Assembly (NCBI GenBank): GCA_036006425.1 | Contig: DASYPQ010000010.1 | Coordinates: forward strand, 243,662 to 307,661 | DNA from: DASYPQ01 sp036006425 | GTDB taxonomy: Bacteria; Planctomycetota; UBA1135; GCA-002686595 | DNA: 64,000 nucleotides | Direction of reading: 5' to 3' | Shown: piece after piece, positions 23,894 through 33,165 of the stretch | Position numbering within the stretch: the first letter of the stretch is position 1 | How the letters are laid out: every line of letters starts with the position of its first letter | Made by a program: the position numbers and the translations under genes | The notes under the pieces: model-generated | Seen by the model: the letters and a program-made list of their open reading frames with translations, nothing else | The model's database searches: none | Told to the model about the DNA's origin: nothing

Positions 23894-26800
23894 CTAGAAC
23901 CGGAAGATCGCGAGCCGGCGCTGCAACTGGAGCACGAGGGCGTCGGGGTCGACGAGGATCCGTTCGGGCTCGAACGGGCAGCGGATCACGACGTCCTGCG
24001 ACTCGCCGGCACCGAGCGTGATCGCCGCGCGCGCGTCGCGGTATTCCGACTTCTTTGCGTCCGCGGGAGCGGGAGCGTGCTCGGCCGCGAGCACCGTGTC
24101 GTCCGCCGGACGAGTCTCCTTCTTCGACTCCTTCTTGTCCTTCTCCGCGACGTCCGGGAACCGCTCGCCGCGCTCGGCCGCGATCTCGACCGGCATCCGT
24201 CCCGTGCCCGCATTCGTCACGCGCACGTGGACTTCCCACTGCTCGTTGTCACCGTTGCCGTTCGATCCCACCTCGACCACGCGCGTCTTCGACGCGTCCG
24301 CCAGCTGGTACTCGGGCACGACGACGCTGAAGAACCACTGCTTCACGAAGTCGTCGAACGACTCCTTGTCCGGCGCGAACTCGCGCATCGTCGCGATGAA
24401 GTCCTGCAGCACCGGGTGATCCGGATTCGTCTCGTACTTCGCGATGAACGAGCGCAGGCCGCCGAGATCCTGATCGCGTCCGATCCGGTTCAGGAGCATC
24501 CAGAACACCCATCCGCCCTTGTCGTACGTGCACGTCGTGTCGCCCGGCCGCGAGCCGTCGATCTTCACGAGCGGCTTCTCCGAATCGACCTGCCGGTTGT
24601 CGCCGTAGCGGTTCTCGATGCCCTTGCAGAACTCGATCCGCTCGTGGAGACCCTTCATCTGGTTCATCAGCAGGATCGTGGAGAAGTGCGACATCCCCTC
24701 CGACAGGAGATCGCCGTTCGGCCCCTTCCCCGGCGAGAGGATGTTGCCCCACCACTGGTGCGCCGCCTCGTGCGCGGTCACGAGGAACGCCGCTTCGGCC
24801 TTCGGCTCGCTCTTCGTCAGGAATCCGATGTTCTCGGAGAACGTGATGTTCGTCGGGAATCCCTGCGCGTACGAGGCGAGGTTCGGGAACTCCGATAGCT
24901 TCAGCTCCTTCCACGGGTACGCGCGGAACCACTCCGAGTAGTAGCGTCGCGCTCCGTCGAGAGCCGTGATCATCTCGTCGATGTTGTACGTGTGATCGGG
25001 GTGGTAGTAGATCACCGTGCCTTCGCCGCGGCGCACGGCCCAGCGCCCCGCGACGACGTTGAAGAACTGGACCGGGTGGTCGCTCACCCAGACGACCGTG
25101 CGCTTCCCGTCGTGCACTTCGTCGCTCTCGAGCGTCCCCACGGAGTTGATCGTGTACTCCTCGGGCGCGGTGACGCGCACGTGCGTCGTCGACGGCAGGT
25201 TGTTGCCGAAGCCCGAGTCCGTGATGCCTTCGTAGAAGTCGTCGGGGTAGACCTTCGCGTCGGAGTGGTTGTCCTCGTCGACGCCCGCTCCGTCGGCGAA
25301 CCCGAGCATCGGCACCATCTCGGGCGCGAAGCTCGTGAGGACGACGCCGGAAGGGAGCACGAAGTCCGACGTGCCGCCGCCGTTCTTCGTCGCGCCGTGC
25401 GGGAACTCGTTCTCGAAGCGGAAGCTGAGCTTCAGGCTCTCGCCGTGCGCGAGCGGCTTCTTCGGAGTGAAGATGCAGAGGCCGGCGCGGTCCTCGGGGA
25501 CGACCTTCTCGCCGTCGAGCGTCCACTCGAGCTTCTCCCAATCCACGCCGCGCGTGATCGGAATCTGTCTCAGGGCGACGTCCTTGTCGTTCGTCAGCGT
25601 GAAGGTGCCGTCGCTGCGCAGCCAGCGGCGCGCGGGCTCGAGCTCGAGATCGAGGTCGACGCCGGTGATCGAGGGTTTCGGCGCGTCCTTCCAGGTCTGG
25701 ATGTTCTTCGCCCAGTAGTCCTTCGCCTTCTTCTTGTTGTCGTTGCCCTGGAACCCGGCTTGGGCGTCGCGGTAGAGCCACACGCAGAGGATGAAGGGAG
25801 CGAGCATCCACGGTGCGAAGCGCAGCGTCGAGACGAACAGCGGCTTCGGCGCCATGCGCGCGAACACTCCCGACGCGTCCGCATCACGGCGCGGATGGAA
25901 GCGCAGCGCGAGAGCGATGAACATCACCGCCATCGCGAGGACCATGACGCGATTGACCCAGAGCTCGGTGCGCAGGAGCTCGAACGTCCCCATGTCGCTC
26001 CACTGGACCGTGCCCCACAACGGCCAATTGCCCGCCCAGTTCATCCATCCGCGGGTGTTGCAGTAGCCGGTCACGAACAAGGCGGCGAGCCCGATGCCGT
26101 AGGTCGCCCACCGGTTCCTCGAGACCGAGTGCGCGGCGGTTACGAACGAGCACCAGAGGACGAACGTCGGCAGCAGGAGCAACGAGACGACGAGGAACGG
26201 ACGCACCTCGATCGGGACGCCTCCCTGGAACACGAGCACGATCGCGTCCGCGACGAACGCGAAGGCGAGCAGGACGAACGCGACGATCGAGTTGGCGATC
26301 GCCTTCCCGAACAGGATCGAGGCCGTCCGCACGGGCGTCGATGCGTGAATCTGTCCGAGCAGGCGCACGCGCTCCCGCTCGAGCGACTCCGTCGTGTAGA
26401 AGAGGAGCAGCAGGCAGACGCACGTCGTCAGCGGACCCATGCTGGCGACGGCGAGCTGTCCGGACGTGTTCAACAGCGGCGTGTCGAACGCTCCCAACGC
26501 GAACGCCGCGCTGGCGACGGTCTGCAGCAGGATCAACGGGCCGAAGAGGTACAGCCCCGCGGAGGCCTTCAGCTCGCTGCGCTCGACGCGCGCGACTTCC
26601 CAAGTTCCGCGCCAGAACCCGGGCTTCCCGCTCTTCATCGCGAGCGAGGAGAGCGGCGGCCGTGCGGTCTGCGCGATCGTCGCGGGCTCCGCGATGCGCG
26701 CGGCTTTCGCCCCGGAACGAACGCGCGATCCGCGCAGCGTCGCCGACAGATGGACCCTCGAGAACCAGACGGCGAGGAGCCCGAGCGCCGCGAACGCGAT

Positions 26801-27580
26801 GCGGCTCGCGACGAATCCCGAGTCGAGCGGGATCGTCGAGTGGTTGTAGAACTGCACGCCACGGTCGACCTTGAGCCAGGTCTCGTTCAGCCACCGGACG
26901 CCCGAGGGGTCGATCCACTCCAGGAGTCGGTTGATCCGCGGATCGAGCCAGTTCGGCGTCCAGCTCCACAGGAAGAAGATCGAGAGGACGAAGACCGCGA
27001 CGGGGATGAAGAAGACGAGGATCGGGCGCCGCGACCAGGCGCCGACCGCGAAGCTCGTCCCGGCGAAGAAGAAGATCGCCGGCAGCGCGAACACGATCAT
27101 CGGGCGCAGGTAGTTCCAGAGGCCGAACGGCCCGACGAACTCGGCGGTCTTCGCCGTCGTCAGCGCGTGGTTCGCGAACGCGTGGAACGCGATCTGGAGG
27201 CCGAGCACGGCGACGAAGGCCATGAACACCGCCGCGAACTTGCCCCAGATGTATTCGGACGCGCGCAAGGGCGTCGAATGGAGGAGGTCGCTGACCTTCG
27301 TCTCGTCGTCGCGGATGACGACCATGCCCGCCGCGACGGCGACGAAGAAGCTGAAGATGAGCGCGGTGAGGAGCGAGAGGATGCGCCCCATCGCGAACTC
27401 GGACGTGAACCACGACTTCGTGCCGCCGACGTCGGCGTCGCCCGAGGAGACGCGCATGTGCCCGCTCGAGAGACCCCAGGCGCACAGCGCGAGGATCGCG
27501 ACGAGGAACCACAGGAGCGGCCGCCGCAGGTGATGGCGGAAATCCAGCCGGAAGACTTCCCAGGTCCGGCGCAGGCTCAC
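23894..27580 (-). CDS. ABC-2 type permease fused to an M1-family aminopeptidase-like domain
   Basis: 1228 residues from a GTG that overlaps the ATPase stop (GTGA). The first ~600 residues contain two sets of ABC-2 type membrane helices (LLWFLVAILALCAWGL, then a second set after RVERSELKASAGLYLF). After ~600 comes an outward-facing region with the zinc peptidase signature HEAAHQWWGN (H937, E938, H941) and a glutamate in LLSEGMSHF (E961). The gap between the second His and this Glu is 19 residues, one more than in classical M1 enzymes, as I recall for other ABC-linked members. The C-terminus has a Lys/Glu-rich loop and a beta domain. With the ATPase it should form a transporter whose peptidase trims or senses a peptide outside; the substrate is unknown. 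Confidence 0.88.
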   Translation of the reverse strand: MSLRRTWEVFRLDFRHHLRRPLLWFLVAILALCAWGLSSGHMRVSSGDADVGGTKSWFTSEFAMGRILSLLTALIFSFFVAVAAGMVVIRDDETKVSDLLHSTPLRASEYIWGKFAAVFMAFVAVLGLQIAFHAFANHALTTAKTAEFVGPFGLWNYLRPMIVFALPAIFFFAGTSFAVGAWSRRPILVFFIPVAVFVLSIFFLWSWTPNWLDPRINRLLEWIDPSGVRWLNETWLKVDRGVQFYNHSTIPLDSGFVASRIAFAALGLLAVWFSRVHLSATLRGSRVRSGAKAARIAEPATIAQTARPPLSSLAMKSGKPGFWRGTWEVARVERSELKASAGLYLFGPLILLQTVASAAFALGAFDTPLLNTSGQLAVASMGPLTTCVCLLLLFYTTESLERERVRLLGQIHASTPVRTASILFGKAIANSIVAFVLLAFAFVADAIVLVFQGGVPIEVRPFLVVSLLLLPTFVLWCSFVTAAHSVSRNRWATYGIGLAALFVTGYCNTRGWMNWAGNWPLWGTVQWSDMGTFELLRTELWVNRVMVLAMAVMFIALALRFHPRRDADASGVFARMAPKPLFVSTLRFAPWMLAPFILCVWLYRDAQAGFQGNDNKKKAKDYWAKNIQTWKDAPKPSITGVDLDLELEPARRWLRSDGTFTLTNDKDVALRQIPITRGVDWEKLEWTLDGEKVVPEDRAGLCIFTPKKPLAHGESLKLSFRFENEFPHGATKNGGGTSDFVLPSGVVLTSFAPEMVPMLGFADGAGVDEDNHSDAKVYPDDFYEGITDSGFGNNLPSTTHVRVTAPEEYTINSVGTLESDEVHDGKRTVVWVSDHPVQFFNVVAGRWAVRRGEGTVIYYHPDHTYNIDEMITALDGARRYYSEWFRAYPWKELKLSEFPNLASYAQGFPTNITFSENIGFLTKSEPKAEAAFLVTAHEAAHQWWGNILSPGKGPNGDLLSEGMSHFSTILLMNQMKGLHERIEFCKGIENRYGDNRQVDSEKPLVKIDGSRPGDTTCTYDKGGWVFWMLLNRIGRDQDLGGLRSFIAKYETNPDHPVLQDFIATMREFAPDKESFDDFVKQWFFSVVVPEYQLADASKTRVVEVGSNGNGDNEQWEVHVRVTNAGTGRMPVEIAAERGERFPDVAEKDKKESKKETRPADDTVLAAEHAPAPADAKKSEYRDARAAITLGAGESQDVVIRCPFEPERILVDPDALVLQLQRRLAIFRF

Positions 27581-28491
27581 GACAAGGCTCCGACGGTCTC
27601 GGGCGCGAACGCCTTGCGGGCTTCGTCGGAGCGCATGAGGACGAGGTACGCGTCCTCGAGCGTCGGACTCACGGGATGGAACCCCGGCGGCGGCGTGCCG
27701 CGCGGATCCCAGATGCGGACGCGGTGGCGGCCTTCGACGAGCATCGCCTGCGTCACGCAGTGCGAAGCGCGCAGTTGCGCGAGCTCGTCCTTCGAAGCCG
27801 AACCGTCGTAGATCGTTCCTTCGATCGCCGAGCGCGCTTCTGCCGGCGTCGTCTCCGCGACGAGGCGGCCGTTCTTGATCACGGCGAAGCGCGGGCAGAG
27901 GACGGCGACGTCCTCGACGATGTGCGTCGAGAGCAGCACGATGCGTCCCTCGGCGAGCTCGGCGAGGATGTCGTAGAAGCGCAGCCGTTCCTCGGGATCG
28001 AGGCCCGCCGTCGGCTCGTCGACGATGATCAGACGCGGATCGCCCGCGATCGCCTGCGCGATCCCGAGGCGCTGCCGCATGCCGCCCGAGTAGCCCTTGA
28101 CCTTGCGCTTCGCGGCGAACGCGAGGTTCACGCGCGCGAGCAGCTCGTCGCAGAGTTTGTCGAGGCCGCCCGGCGCGCTGACTCCCTTCAGCCGCAGGAG
28201 GTGCGCGAGCATCGCGCGTCCGGTCAGGTTCGGATAGAAGCCGAAGTCCTGGGGCAGGTAGCCGAGCTTCTCCCACACGCGCTCCGGGTGCGCGACGACG
28301 TCCTGTCCGTCGAGTGTGACGTTTCCGGAAGTCGGCTCGAGCAGTCCCGCGAGGATCCGCATGAGAGTCGACTTGCCCGCTCCGTTCGGGCCCAGCAGAC
28401 CGAACATGCCCGCCGGCACATCGAGGTCGACCCCTTGGAGTGCGGTGACGGGGCCCGGATAGACCTTGACCAGGTTGCGAAGGACGAGCAT
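27577..28491 (-). CDS. ABC transporter ATP-binding protein
   Basis: A 304-residue ATPase. Walker A is GPNGAGKST, the Q-loop GYLPQDFGFYPNLTG, the signature YSGGMRQR, Walker B LIIVDEPTAGLDPEER and the H-loop STHIVED. The C-terminal ~80 residues are the extra domain common in ABC-2 exporters of the NatA/CcmA-like group, ending SPTLEDAYLVLM. The gene stop overlaps the permease-peptidase start by 4 bases, so the two make one transporter. ATG 28491 is chosen because MLVLRNLVKVYPG is the usual domain start; the longer frame adds only low-quality sequence. It is divergent from the coiled-coil lipoprotein gene. Confidence 0.94.
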   Translation of the reverse strand: MLVLRNLVKVYPGPVTALQGVDLDVPAGMFGLLGPNGAGKSTLMRILAGLLEPTSGNVTLDGQDVVAHPERVWEKLGYLPQDFGFYPNLTGRAMLAHLLRLKGVSAPGGLDKLCDELLARVNLAFAAKRKVKGYSGGMRQRLGIAQAIAGDPRLIIVDEPTAGLDPEERLRFYDILAELAEGRIVLLSTHIVEDVAVLCPRFAVIKNGRLVAETTPAEARSAIEGTIYDGSASKDELAQLRASHCVTQAMLVEGRHRVRIWDPRGTPPPGFHPVSPTLEDAYLVLMRSDEARKAFAPETVGALS

Positions 28492-28619
28492 GGGGGATTC
28501 CGGGTGGAGATCGGTACTTTGGGACTTAGATCCGAGGAAGGGGGCGCGCCTTACGCGGGCCCGAACGAATGATTCTCCCCCTGTCCTCTCGCCCACGCCA
28601 TCCCCAGGAGATCCAAGCC

Positions 28620-29048
28620 ATGAAACCCATCCTGCCTCTTCTCGCGACGATTTCGCTTCTTGCTGCCTGCGGCAAGGATTCGAACGCGGGGTCCGACAAG
28701 CCGCCCAGCGACCTCTCGAGCAAGGCCTCCGCGGCCGCGCAGAGCGCGAAGAACGCGGTCGCGAACGGAGTCGCCGAGTTCCAGAAGTCGTCGAGCGAGA
28801 CGCTTGCGGCGATCGACCGCGAGCTCGGTGAGCTCAAGGTGAAGGCGAGCTCCGCGGCCGACACCGCGAAGGAGGACCTCGACAAGGTGGTCGCCGATCT
28901 CGACGTGCAGCGCAAGGCGCTCGGCGCGAAGCTCGAGGAGCTCAAGACCGCGGCTCCGGAGAAAGCGCAAGCCATGCTCGACAAGGTGAAGAGCGAGCTC
29001 GCGGAGCTGAAGCAGAAGGCGCAGGACGCGGCCGCGAAGTTCAAGTAG
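28620..29048 (+). CDS. Small coiled-coil lipoprotein
   Basis: 142 residues. The lipoprotein signal ends at C17 (ISLLAAC). The rest is almost wholly charged amphipathic helix (LGELKVKASSAADTAKEDLDK, LEELKTAAPEKAQAMLDKVK), apolipoprotein- or LEA-like, with no catalytic motif. AGGAG lies about 8 bases before the ATG. It is divergent from the ABC operon (128 bases between starts) and ends 12 bases before the stop of a convergent gene. It is probably an abundant envelope spacer or stress-type lipoprotein; function unknown. Confidence 0.8.
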   Translation: MKPILPLLATISLLAACGKDSNAGSDKPPSDLSSKASAAAQSAKNAVANGVAEFQKSSSETLAAIDRELGELKVKASSAADTAKEDLDKVVADLDVQRKALGAKLEELKTAAPEKAQAMLDKVKSELAELKQKAQDAAAKFK

Positions 29049-29060
29049 CGCGGCGCGCGA

Positions 29061-30215
29061 TCACTCGGCCCAGAAACGGCGCAGCGTCTCGAGCGGAGCC
29101 TGGGCGCTCCGCCCGCCGCGCCTGCGGAAGGATCGCAACAACTCCCCGACGCCTTGTTGCTCGGCCGGATCGTCGAGCGTCGTGTCCCGCAGCGCCGGCC
29201 AGACGGCGCGCCACAGCCTGCCGGTGAGGAGGTCCGGGAACCGGACCTCGCCGGCGCAGGCGAGCAGGTTGATCCCCATGCCGATCTTCACTTCGGGGTC
29301 GTTCTCCTGCTCGATCGCGTCGAGCAGCGCCGAGGCGATCTCCGTCGAGCGCAACTTCCAGACGCCCTTCGCCGTCGCGAGGCGGACCTCGCGGCGCGGA
29401 TCGCGGAGTCGCGCCATCCACGCGACCGCGCACGCGGGATCCGTCGTGCGCGCGAGGCGCGTGCGCGCCTCTTCGAGCGGGATCGAACCGCCGTACCGCG
29501 CGCGCAGCGCGGTCCAATCGATCCGCCCCGCCTCGCGGTAGAGATCGAACACGATCGCCCAGCCGACGAAGTGCGCGAGAACGTTCTGCCTCGGGCTCGA
29601 CGCGTCCCCCGCGTGCAGCGCGAGCAGGCGCGCGAGCTCGTCGTCGGGGATCTGCTGCGCCCGGAGCTCGCGCAGCGGCCAGCACGCGAGACCGTCGACG
29701 ATCCATCGATCCCCGTCCTGGAAGCCGTCGCCGAGGACGCACGCGACGCCTTCCTCGAGCCACAGCGGGAGATCGAGGCCTTCCTCCGCCGCGCGCGCGT
29801 GCACGAGCTCGTGGGCGACGGTTCCGCACTCGGCCGCGGCGAGGAAGATGCCCGCGGGAGGACCGAAGAGCCCGTCGCCGCGCGCGTGGTAGGCGCGGAC
29901 CCTCGCCGGGCCGATCCCGGGCACGTCCTGGACGGGCCCGCCTTCGCCTTCGTGGATCACTTCGGCTCCGCTCGTCGCGGCGCCGGCTTCCCCGTTCCAG
30001 GCGTGGACGCGGATCGGCCGCTCGAACGGACCGAGCGCCTCCTCCACGGCGCGCTTCGCGGGAGTCACCGCGGCCTCGAAGGTGCGCGCGTCGACCTCGT
30101 GCCCGTGCTCGGCGTACAGCGACCAGCCGTCGTACCGCGCGACCGGACGCCACGTCGAGCACGCAGTCGACGCGAGGCACGCGACGAGGACCACGAGGCG
30201 CATGTCTCCATTCAT
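29061..30215 (-). CDS. Lipoprotein with HExxH peptidase-like domain
   Basis: About 384 residues from ATG 30215; ATG 30203 (380 aa) is equally plausible. The lipoprotein signal ends LASTAC. Zinc-peptidase signature VAHELVHARA is followed about 13 residues later by LWLEEGVACVLGD, giving an HExxH-x-E arrangement like peptidase MA/DUF1570 proteins and the larger gene at 9689. The C-terminal half has HEAT-like helices (RDPRREVRLATAKGVWKLRS; NDPEVKIGMGINLLA). It is likely exported and membrane-attached. Its divergent neighbour is the SGRY-motif gene. Proteolytic activity is plausible but not shown. Confidence 0.78.
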   Translation of the reverse strand: MNGDMRLVVLVACLASTACSTWRPVARYDGWSLYAEHGHEVDARTFEAAVTPAKRAVEEALGPFERPIRVHAWNGEAGAATSGAEVIHEGEGGPVQDVPGIGPARVRAYHARGDGLFGPPAGIFLAAAECGTVAHELVHARAAEEGLDLPLWLEEGVACVLGDGFQDGDRWIVDGLACWPLRELRAQQIPDDELARLLALHAGDASSPRQNVLAHFVGWAIVFDLYREAGRIDWTALRARYGGSIPLEEARTRLARTTDPACAVAWMARLRDPRREVRLATAKGVWKLRSTEIASALLDAIEQENDPEVKIGMGINLLACAGEVRFPDLLTGRLWRAVWPALRDTTLDDPAEQQGVGELLRSFRRRGGRSAQAPLETLRRFWAE

Positions 30216-30278
30216 ATGCGCTACCCCGTCCACGCGCTATCCTCGTTCCACCCAGGTCCCGATTCGGGAAGGAGATCC

Positions 30279-30512
30279 ATGGCCAGCTTCCGAGTCGAGC
30301 TCGACGCTCCCAATCACATCGTGCTCGTCATGGTGACGGAGGACGACGGCAGCGAGCACGATTACCAGTTCGACTTCGACCCCCGATCGGGTCGGTACGA
30401 GTTCAGTGAGTTCGATCTCCTCGAGCGCGACTTCGGCCGCGAATGGGTCGAGGACATGGACCGGCAGGTCCGCGAGACGATCCAGCGCGCGCTCTCGACG
30501 AACAAGGGCTGA
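30279..30512 (+). CDS. Small SGRY-motif protein (77 aa), unknown function
   Basis: 77 residues, acidic, no signal peptide. Paralogue of the 78-residue protein at 4317-4553: D23GS, Y29, F33, SGRY (37-40), F42, E44, D46, L48, DFG (51-53) and E55 all match without a gap. A strong ribosome binding site, GGAAGGAG, lies 5 bases before the ATG. It precedes deoB by 15 bases and may be the first gene of the deoB-PNP-deoC operon, which might tie it to nucleoside metabolism, although its paralogue sits in a cell-wall operon. Confidence 0.8.
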   Translation: MASFRVELDAPNHIVLVMVTEDDGSEHDYQFDFDPRSGRYEFSEFDLLERDFGREWVEDMDRQVRETIQRALSTNKG

Positions 30513-30527
30513 GTCCGGGCGCTCCTC

Positions 30528-31703
30528 GTGAAGCGCGTCTTCGTCATCGTCCTCGATTCGCTCGGTGTCGGGGCGTTGCCCGACGCCGCCGCATTCGGGG
30601 ACGCAGGCGCGCACACGCTCGACCATCTCGTCTTGGCCGCGGGCGGCCTCGAGGTCCCGCGTCTCGCCGCCCTCGGCCTCGGTGCGATCGAAGGTGTCCG
30701 ATCGCTGCCTCGGGTCGAACGCCCGGAGGGAGCGTTCGGGCGCGCGCTCGAGCTCTCGCCCGGCAAGGACACGCAGACGGGCCACTGGGAGATGATGGGT
30801 TGCCCACTCGACGCGGCGTTCCCCGTGTTTCCCGACGGTTTTCCCGGCGACTTCATCGACGCCTTCGTCCGTCGCGCGCGGCTCCCGGGCGTCCTCTGGA
30901 ACAAGGCCGCCTCGGGAACGGAGATCATCGAGCGCCTCGGCACGGAGCACATCGCGACCGGCAAGCCGATCGTCTACACGAGCGCCGACAGCGTCTTCCA
31001 GATCGCGGCGCACGAGCGGAGCTTCGGATTGGAGCGGCTGTACGCGATCTCGGAGATCGCCCGCGCGCTGCTCGATCCCTTCGGGGTCGGGCGCGTCATC
31101 GCGCGACCGTTCGTCGGCGAGCCAGGCTCGTTCCGGCGCACGTACGACCGGCGCGACTACGCGATGCCGCCGCCGCGCGAGACCGTCCTCGATCGCCTCG
31201 CGGCGTCGGGGACGCCCGTGATCGGTGTCGGCAAGATCGGCGACATCTTCAGCGGCCGCGGGATCGGTGAATCGATCCACACGGAAGGGAACCGCGACGG
31301 CATGCGCGCGACGACCGCAGCGGCGAGACGGCTCGAGCGCGGCTTCGTGTTCGTGAACCTCGTCGACTTCGACACGCTGCACGGGCATCGGCGTGATCCG
31401 CGCGGGTACAGGCGCGCGCTCGAGGAGTTCGACGCGGACTACGCCGCGTTCGAGCCGGAGCTCCGGACCGGCGACCTCGTGATCCTCTCGGCCGACCACG
31501 GCAACGATCCGACGAAGAGCGAGACGACCGACCACACGCGCGAGTACGTCCCCGTGCTCGCCGCGGGGCCCGGACTGCGCCGCGGGGTTCCGCTCGGCAC
31601 GCGCGCCTCGTTCGCCGACGTCGGCGCGACGGTCGAGCAGGCGCTCGGCCTCGAGCCTCGGAAGCCGGCGAAGTCCTTCCTGGACGCGCTCCTCGTCCCA
31701 TGA
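30528..31703 (+). CDS. deoB: Phosphopentomutase
   Basis: A 391-residue enzyme interconverting ribose or deoxyribose 1- and 5-phosphates. From a GTG start it begins with the metal site VIVLDSLGVGALPDA. The phospho-acceptor threonine region is DTQTGHWEMMG; further metal ligands lie in NLVDFDTLHGHRRD, SADHGNDPT and DHTREYVPVL. Length and motifs are standard for DeoB of the alkaline phosphatase superfamily. The PNP start overlaps its stop by 4 bases. It links phosphorolysis of nucleosides to the aldolase encoded two genes on. Confidence 0.96.
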   Translation: MKRVFVIVLDSLGVGALPDAAAFGDAGAHTLDHLVLAAGGLEVPRLAALGLGAIEGVRSLPRVERPEGAFGRALELSPGKDTQTGHWEMMGCPLDAAFPVFPDGFPGDFIDAFVRRARLPGVLWNKAASGTEIIERLGTEHIATGKPIVYTSADSVFQIAAHERSFGLERLYAISEIARALLDPFGVGRVIARPFVGEPGSFRRTYDRRDYAMPPPRETVLDRLAASGTPVIGVGKIGDIFSGRGIGESIHTEGNRDGMRATTAAARRLERGFVFVNLVDFDTLHGHRRDPRGYRRALEEFDADYAAFEPELRTGDLVILSADHGNDPTKSETTDHTREYVPVLAAGPGLRRGVPLGTRASFADVGATVEQALGLEPRKPAKSFLDALLVP

Positions 31704-32509
31704 CGGCTCTCCGCGCGGAGGAGACGGCGGTGCGCGACCTCGCGCGCGCGCTCGAAGCGCGCGGCGCGGACGGCGCTCGGCTCGCGATCGTGCTCGGCTC
31801 GGGCCTCGGAGGATTCGCGGATCGCCTCGAGCGCGCGGTCGCGATTCCGTTCGCCGAGCTCCGCGGGATGCCGCGCAGCGCCGTACCGGGGCACGCCGGG
31901 CGCATGGTCGTCGGCGAACTCCGCGGCGTGCGCGTCCTCGTGCAGCAAGGTCGAATCCACCTCTACGAAGGCGCCGGCCCGCACGCGGTCGCGCGCTCGA
32001 TCCGGGCGATCGCCGAGACCGGCTGCCGGTCGCTGGTGCTCACGAACGCAGCGGGCGGACTGCGTCGCGAGTGGTCGCCGCCGACGTTGATGCGCATCAC
32101 GGACCACATCGATCTCCAGGGCGCGACGCCGCTCGCCGCGAGCGAAGCCGGACTCGGCTCGCCGTACGACGAAGGGCTCGGCGAAGCGCTTGAGCGGGGG
32201 GCGCGGGACGCCGACGTCGCGCTCGCGCGCGGCGTCTACGCCGGACTCGTCGGACCCTCGTACGAGACGCCGGCCGAGATCCGCATGCTCGACTGGATGG
32301 GCGCCGACGCGGTCGGCATGAGCACCGTGTGCGAGGCGCAAGCGGGCCGCGCCGCCGGCATGCGCGTCGCCGGGATCTCGTGCATCGCGAACCACGCGGC
32401 CGGGATCGCGACGCGCCCGCTGCTGCACGCCGAGGTGCTCGAGGCCGCCGCGGCCGTCGTCGAGCGGTTCGCGCGGCTCCTGGAGCACACGATCCCGCAC
32501 CTCTCCTGA
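31700..32509 (+). CDS. punA: Purine nucleoside phosphorylase (PNP-I, trimeric type)
   Basis: A 269-residue enzyme cleaving inosine and guanosine with phosphate to base and ribose 1-phosphate. The phosphate loop is VLGSGLGGF, with GRIHLYEG, LTNAAGG, GPSYETPAEIRM and GMSTVCEAQA in the expected order for the trimeric, guanosine/inosine-specific class. It overlaps the deoB stop (ATGA) and shares one base with the deoC start, so the three enzymes are made together. The sugar phosphate it releases is the DeoB substrate. Confidence 0.95.
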   Translation: MTALRAEETAVRDLARALEARGADGARLAIVLGSGLGGFADRLERAVAIPFAELRGMPRSAVPGHAGRMVVGELRGVRVLVQQGRIHLYEGAGPHAVARSIRAIAETGCRSLVLTNAAGGLRREWSPPTLMRITDHIDLQGATPLAASEAGLGSPYDEGLGEALERGARDADVALARGVYAGLVGPSYETPAEIRMLDWMGADAVGMSTVCEAQAGRAAGMRVAGISCIANHAAGIATRPLLHAEVLEAAAAVVERFARLLEHTIPHLS

Positions 32510-33165
32510 TGGAAACCGTCGCGCTCGCCGGCAAGATCGACCACACGCTGCTGCGTCCCGACGCGACGGAACTGGAGATCGACGTCCTGTGCGAGGAGGC
32601 GCTCGTCCACGGTTTCGCGTGCGTCTGCGTCCACGGCGCGTGGGTGCCCCGCTGTGCCATGCGTCTCGCCGGCTCGCGCGTCCTCGTGTGCGCGGTCGTC
32701 GGATTCCCCGCGGGCGCGATGGCGTCGGACGTCAAGGTGTTCGAGGCCACGCGCGCGGTGTCGGACGGCGCGCGCGAGCTCGACATGGTGCTCGCGATCG
32801 GGGCGCTGAAGGGAGGCGATCACGCGTTCGTCGAGCGCGACATCGCGGGAGTCGCGAGGGTCTGTCGCGCGCACGACGCGCGGCTCAAGGTGATCCTGGA
32901 GACGGCGCTCCTCACCGAGGCGGAGAAGATCCGCGCGTGCGAGATCGCGAAAGTTGCGGGCGCCGATTTCGTGAAGACGTCGACCGGCTTCGCGAAGGGC
33001 GGCGCCACCGCCGCGGACGTCGCGCTCCTGCGCTCGGTCGTCGGACCCGCGATGGGGGTCAAGGCGTCGGGCGGCATCCACGACGCGCGCACGGCGCTCG
33101 GGATGATCCGCGCCGGCGCGGATCGCATCGGCACCTCGAAGTCGCTCGCGATCGTCGGCGGCTAG
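32509..33165 (+). CDS. deoC: Deoxyribose-phosphate aldolase
   Basis: A 218-residue class I aldolase splitting deoxyribose 5-phosphate to glyceraldehyde 3-phosphate and acetaldehyde. The Schiff-base lysine is in FVKTSTGF; the second active-site lysine is in GVKASGGI and the general base region is ELDMVLAIGALKGGD. It starts within the PNP stop (TGATG) and is the last gene of the operon. Its TAG stop is the same CTAG tetranucleotide that ends the convergent gene. Confidence 0.96.
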   Translation: METVALAGKIDHTLLRPDATELEIDVLCEEALVHGFACVCVHGAWVPRCAMRLAGSRVLVCAVVGFPAGAMASDVKVFEATRAVSDGARELDMVLAIGALKGGDHAFVERDIAGVARVCRAHDARLKVILETALLTEAEKIRACEIAKVAGADFVKTSTGFAKGGATAADVALLRSVVGPAMGVKASGGIHDARTALGMIRAGADRIGTSKSLAIVGG

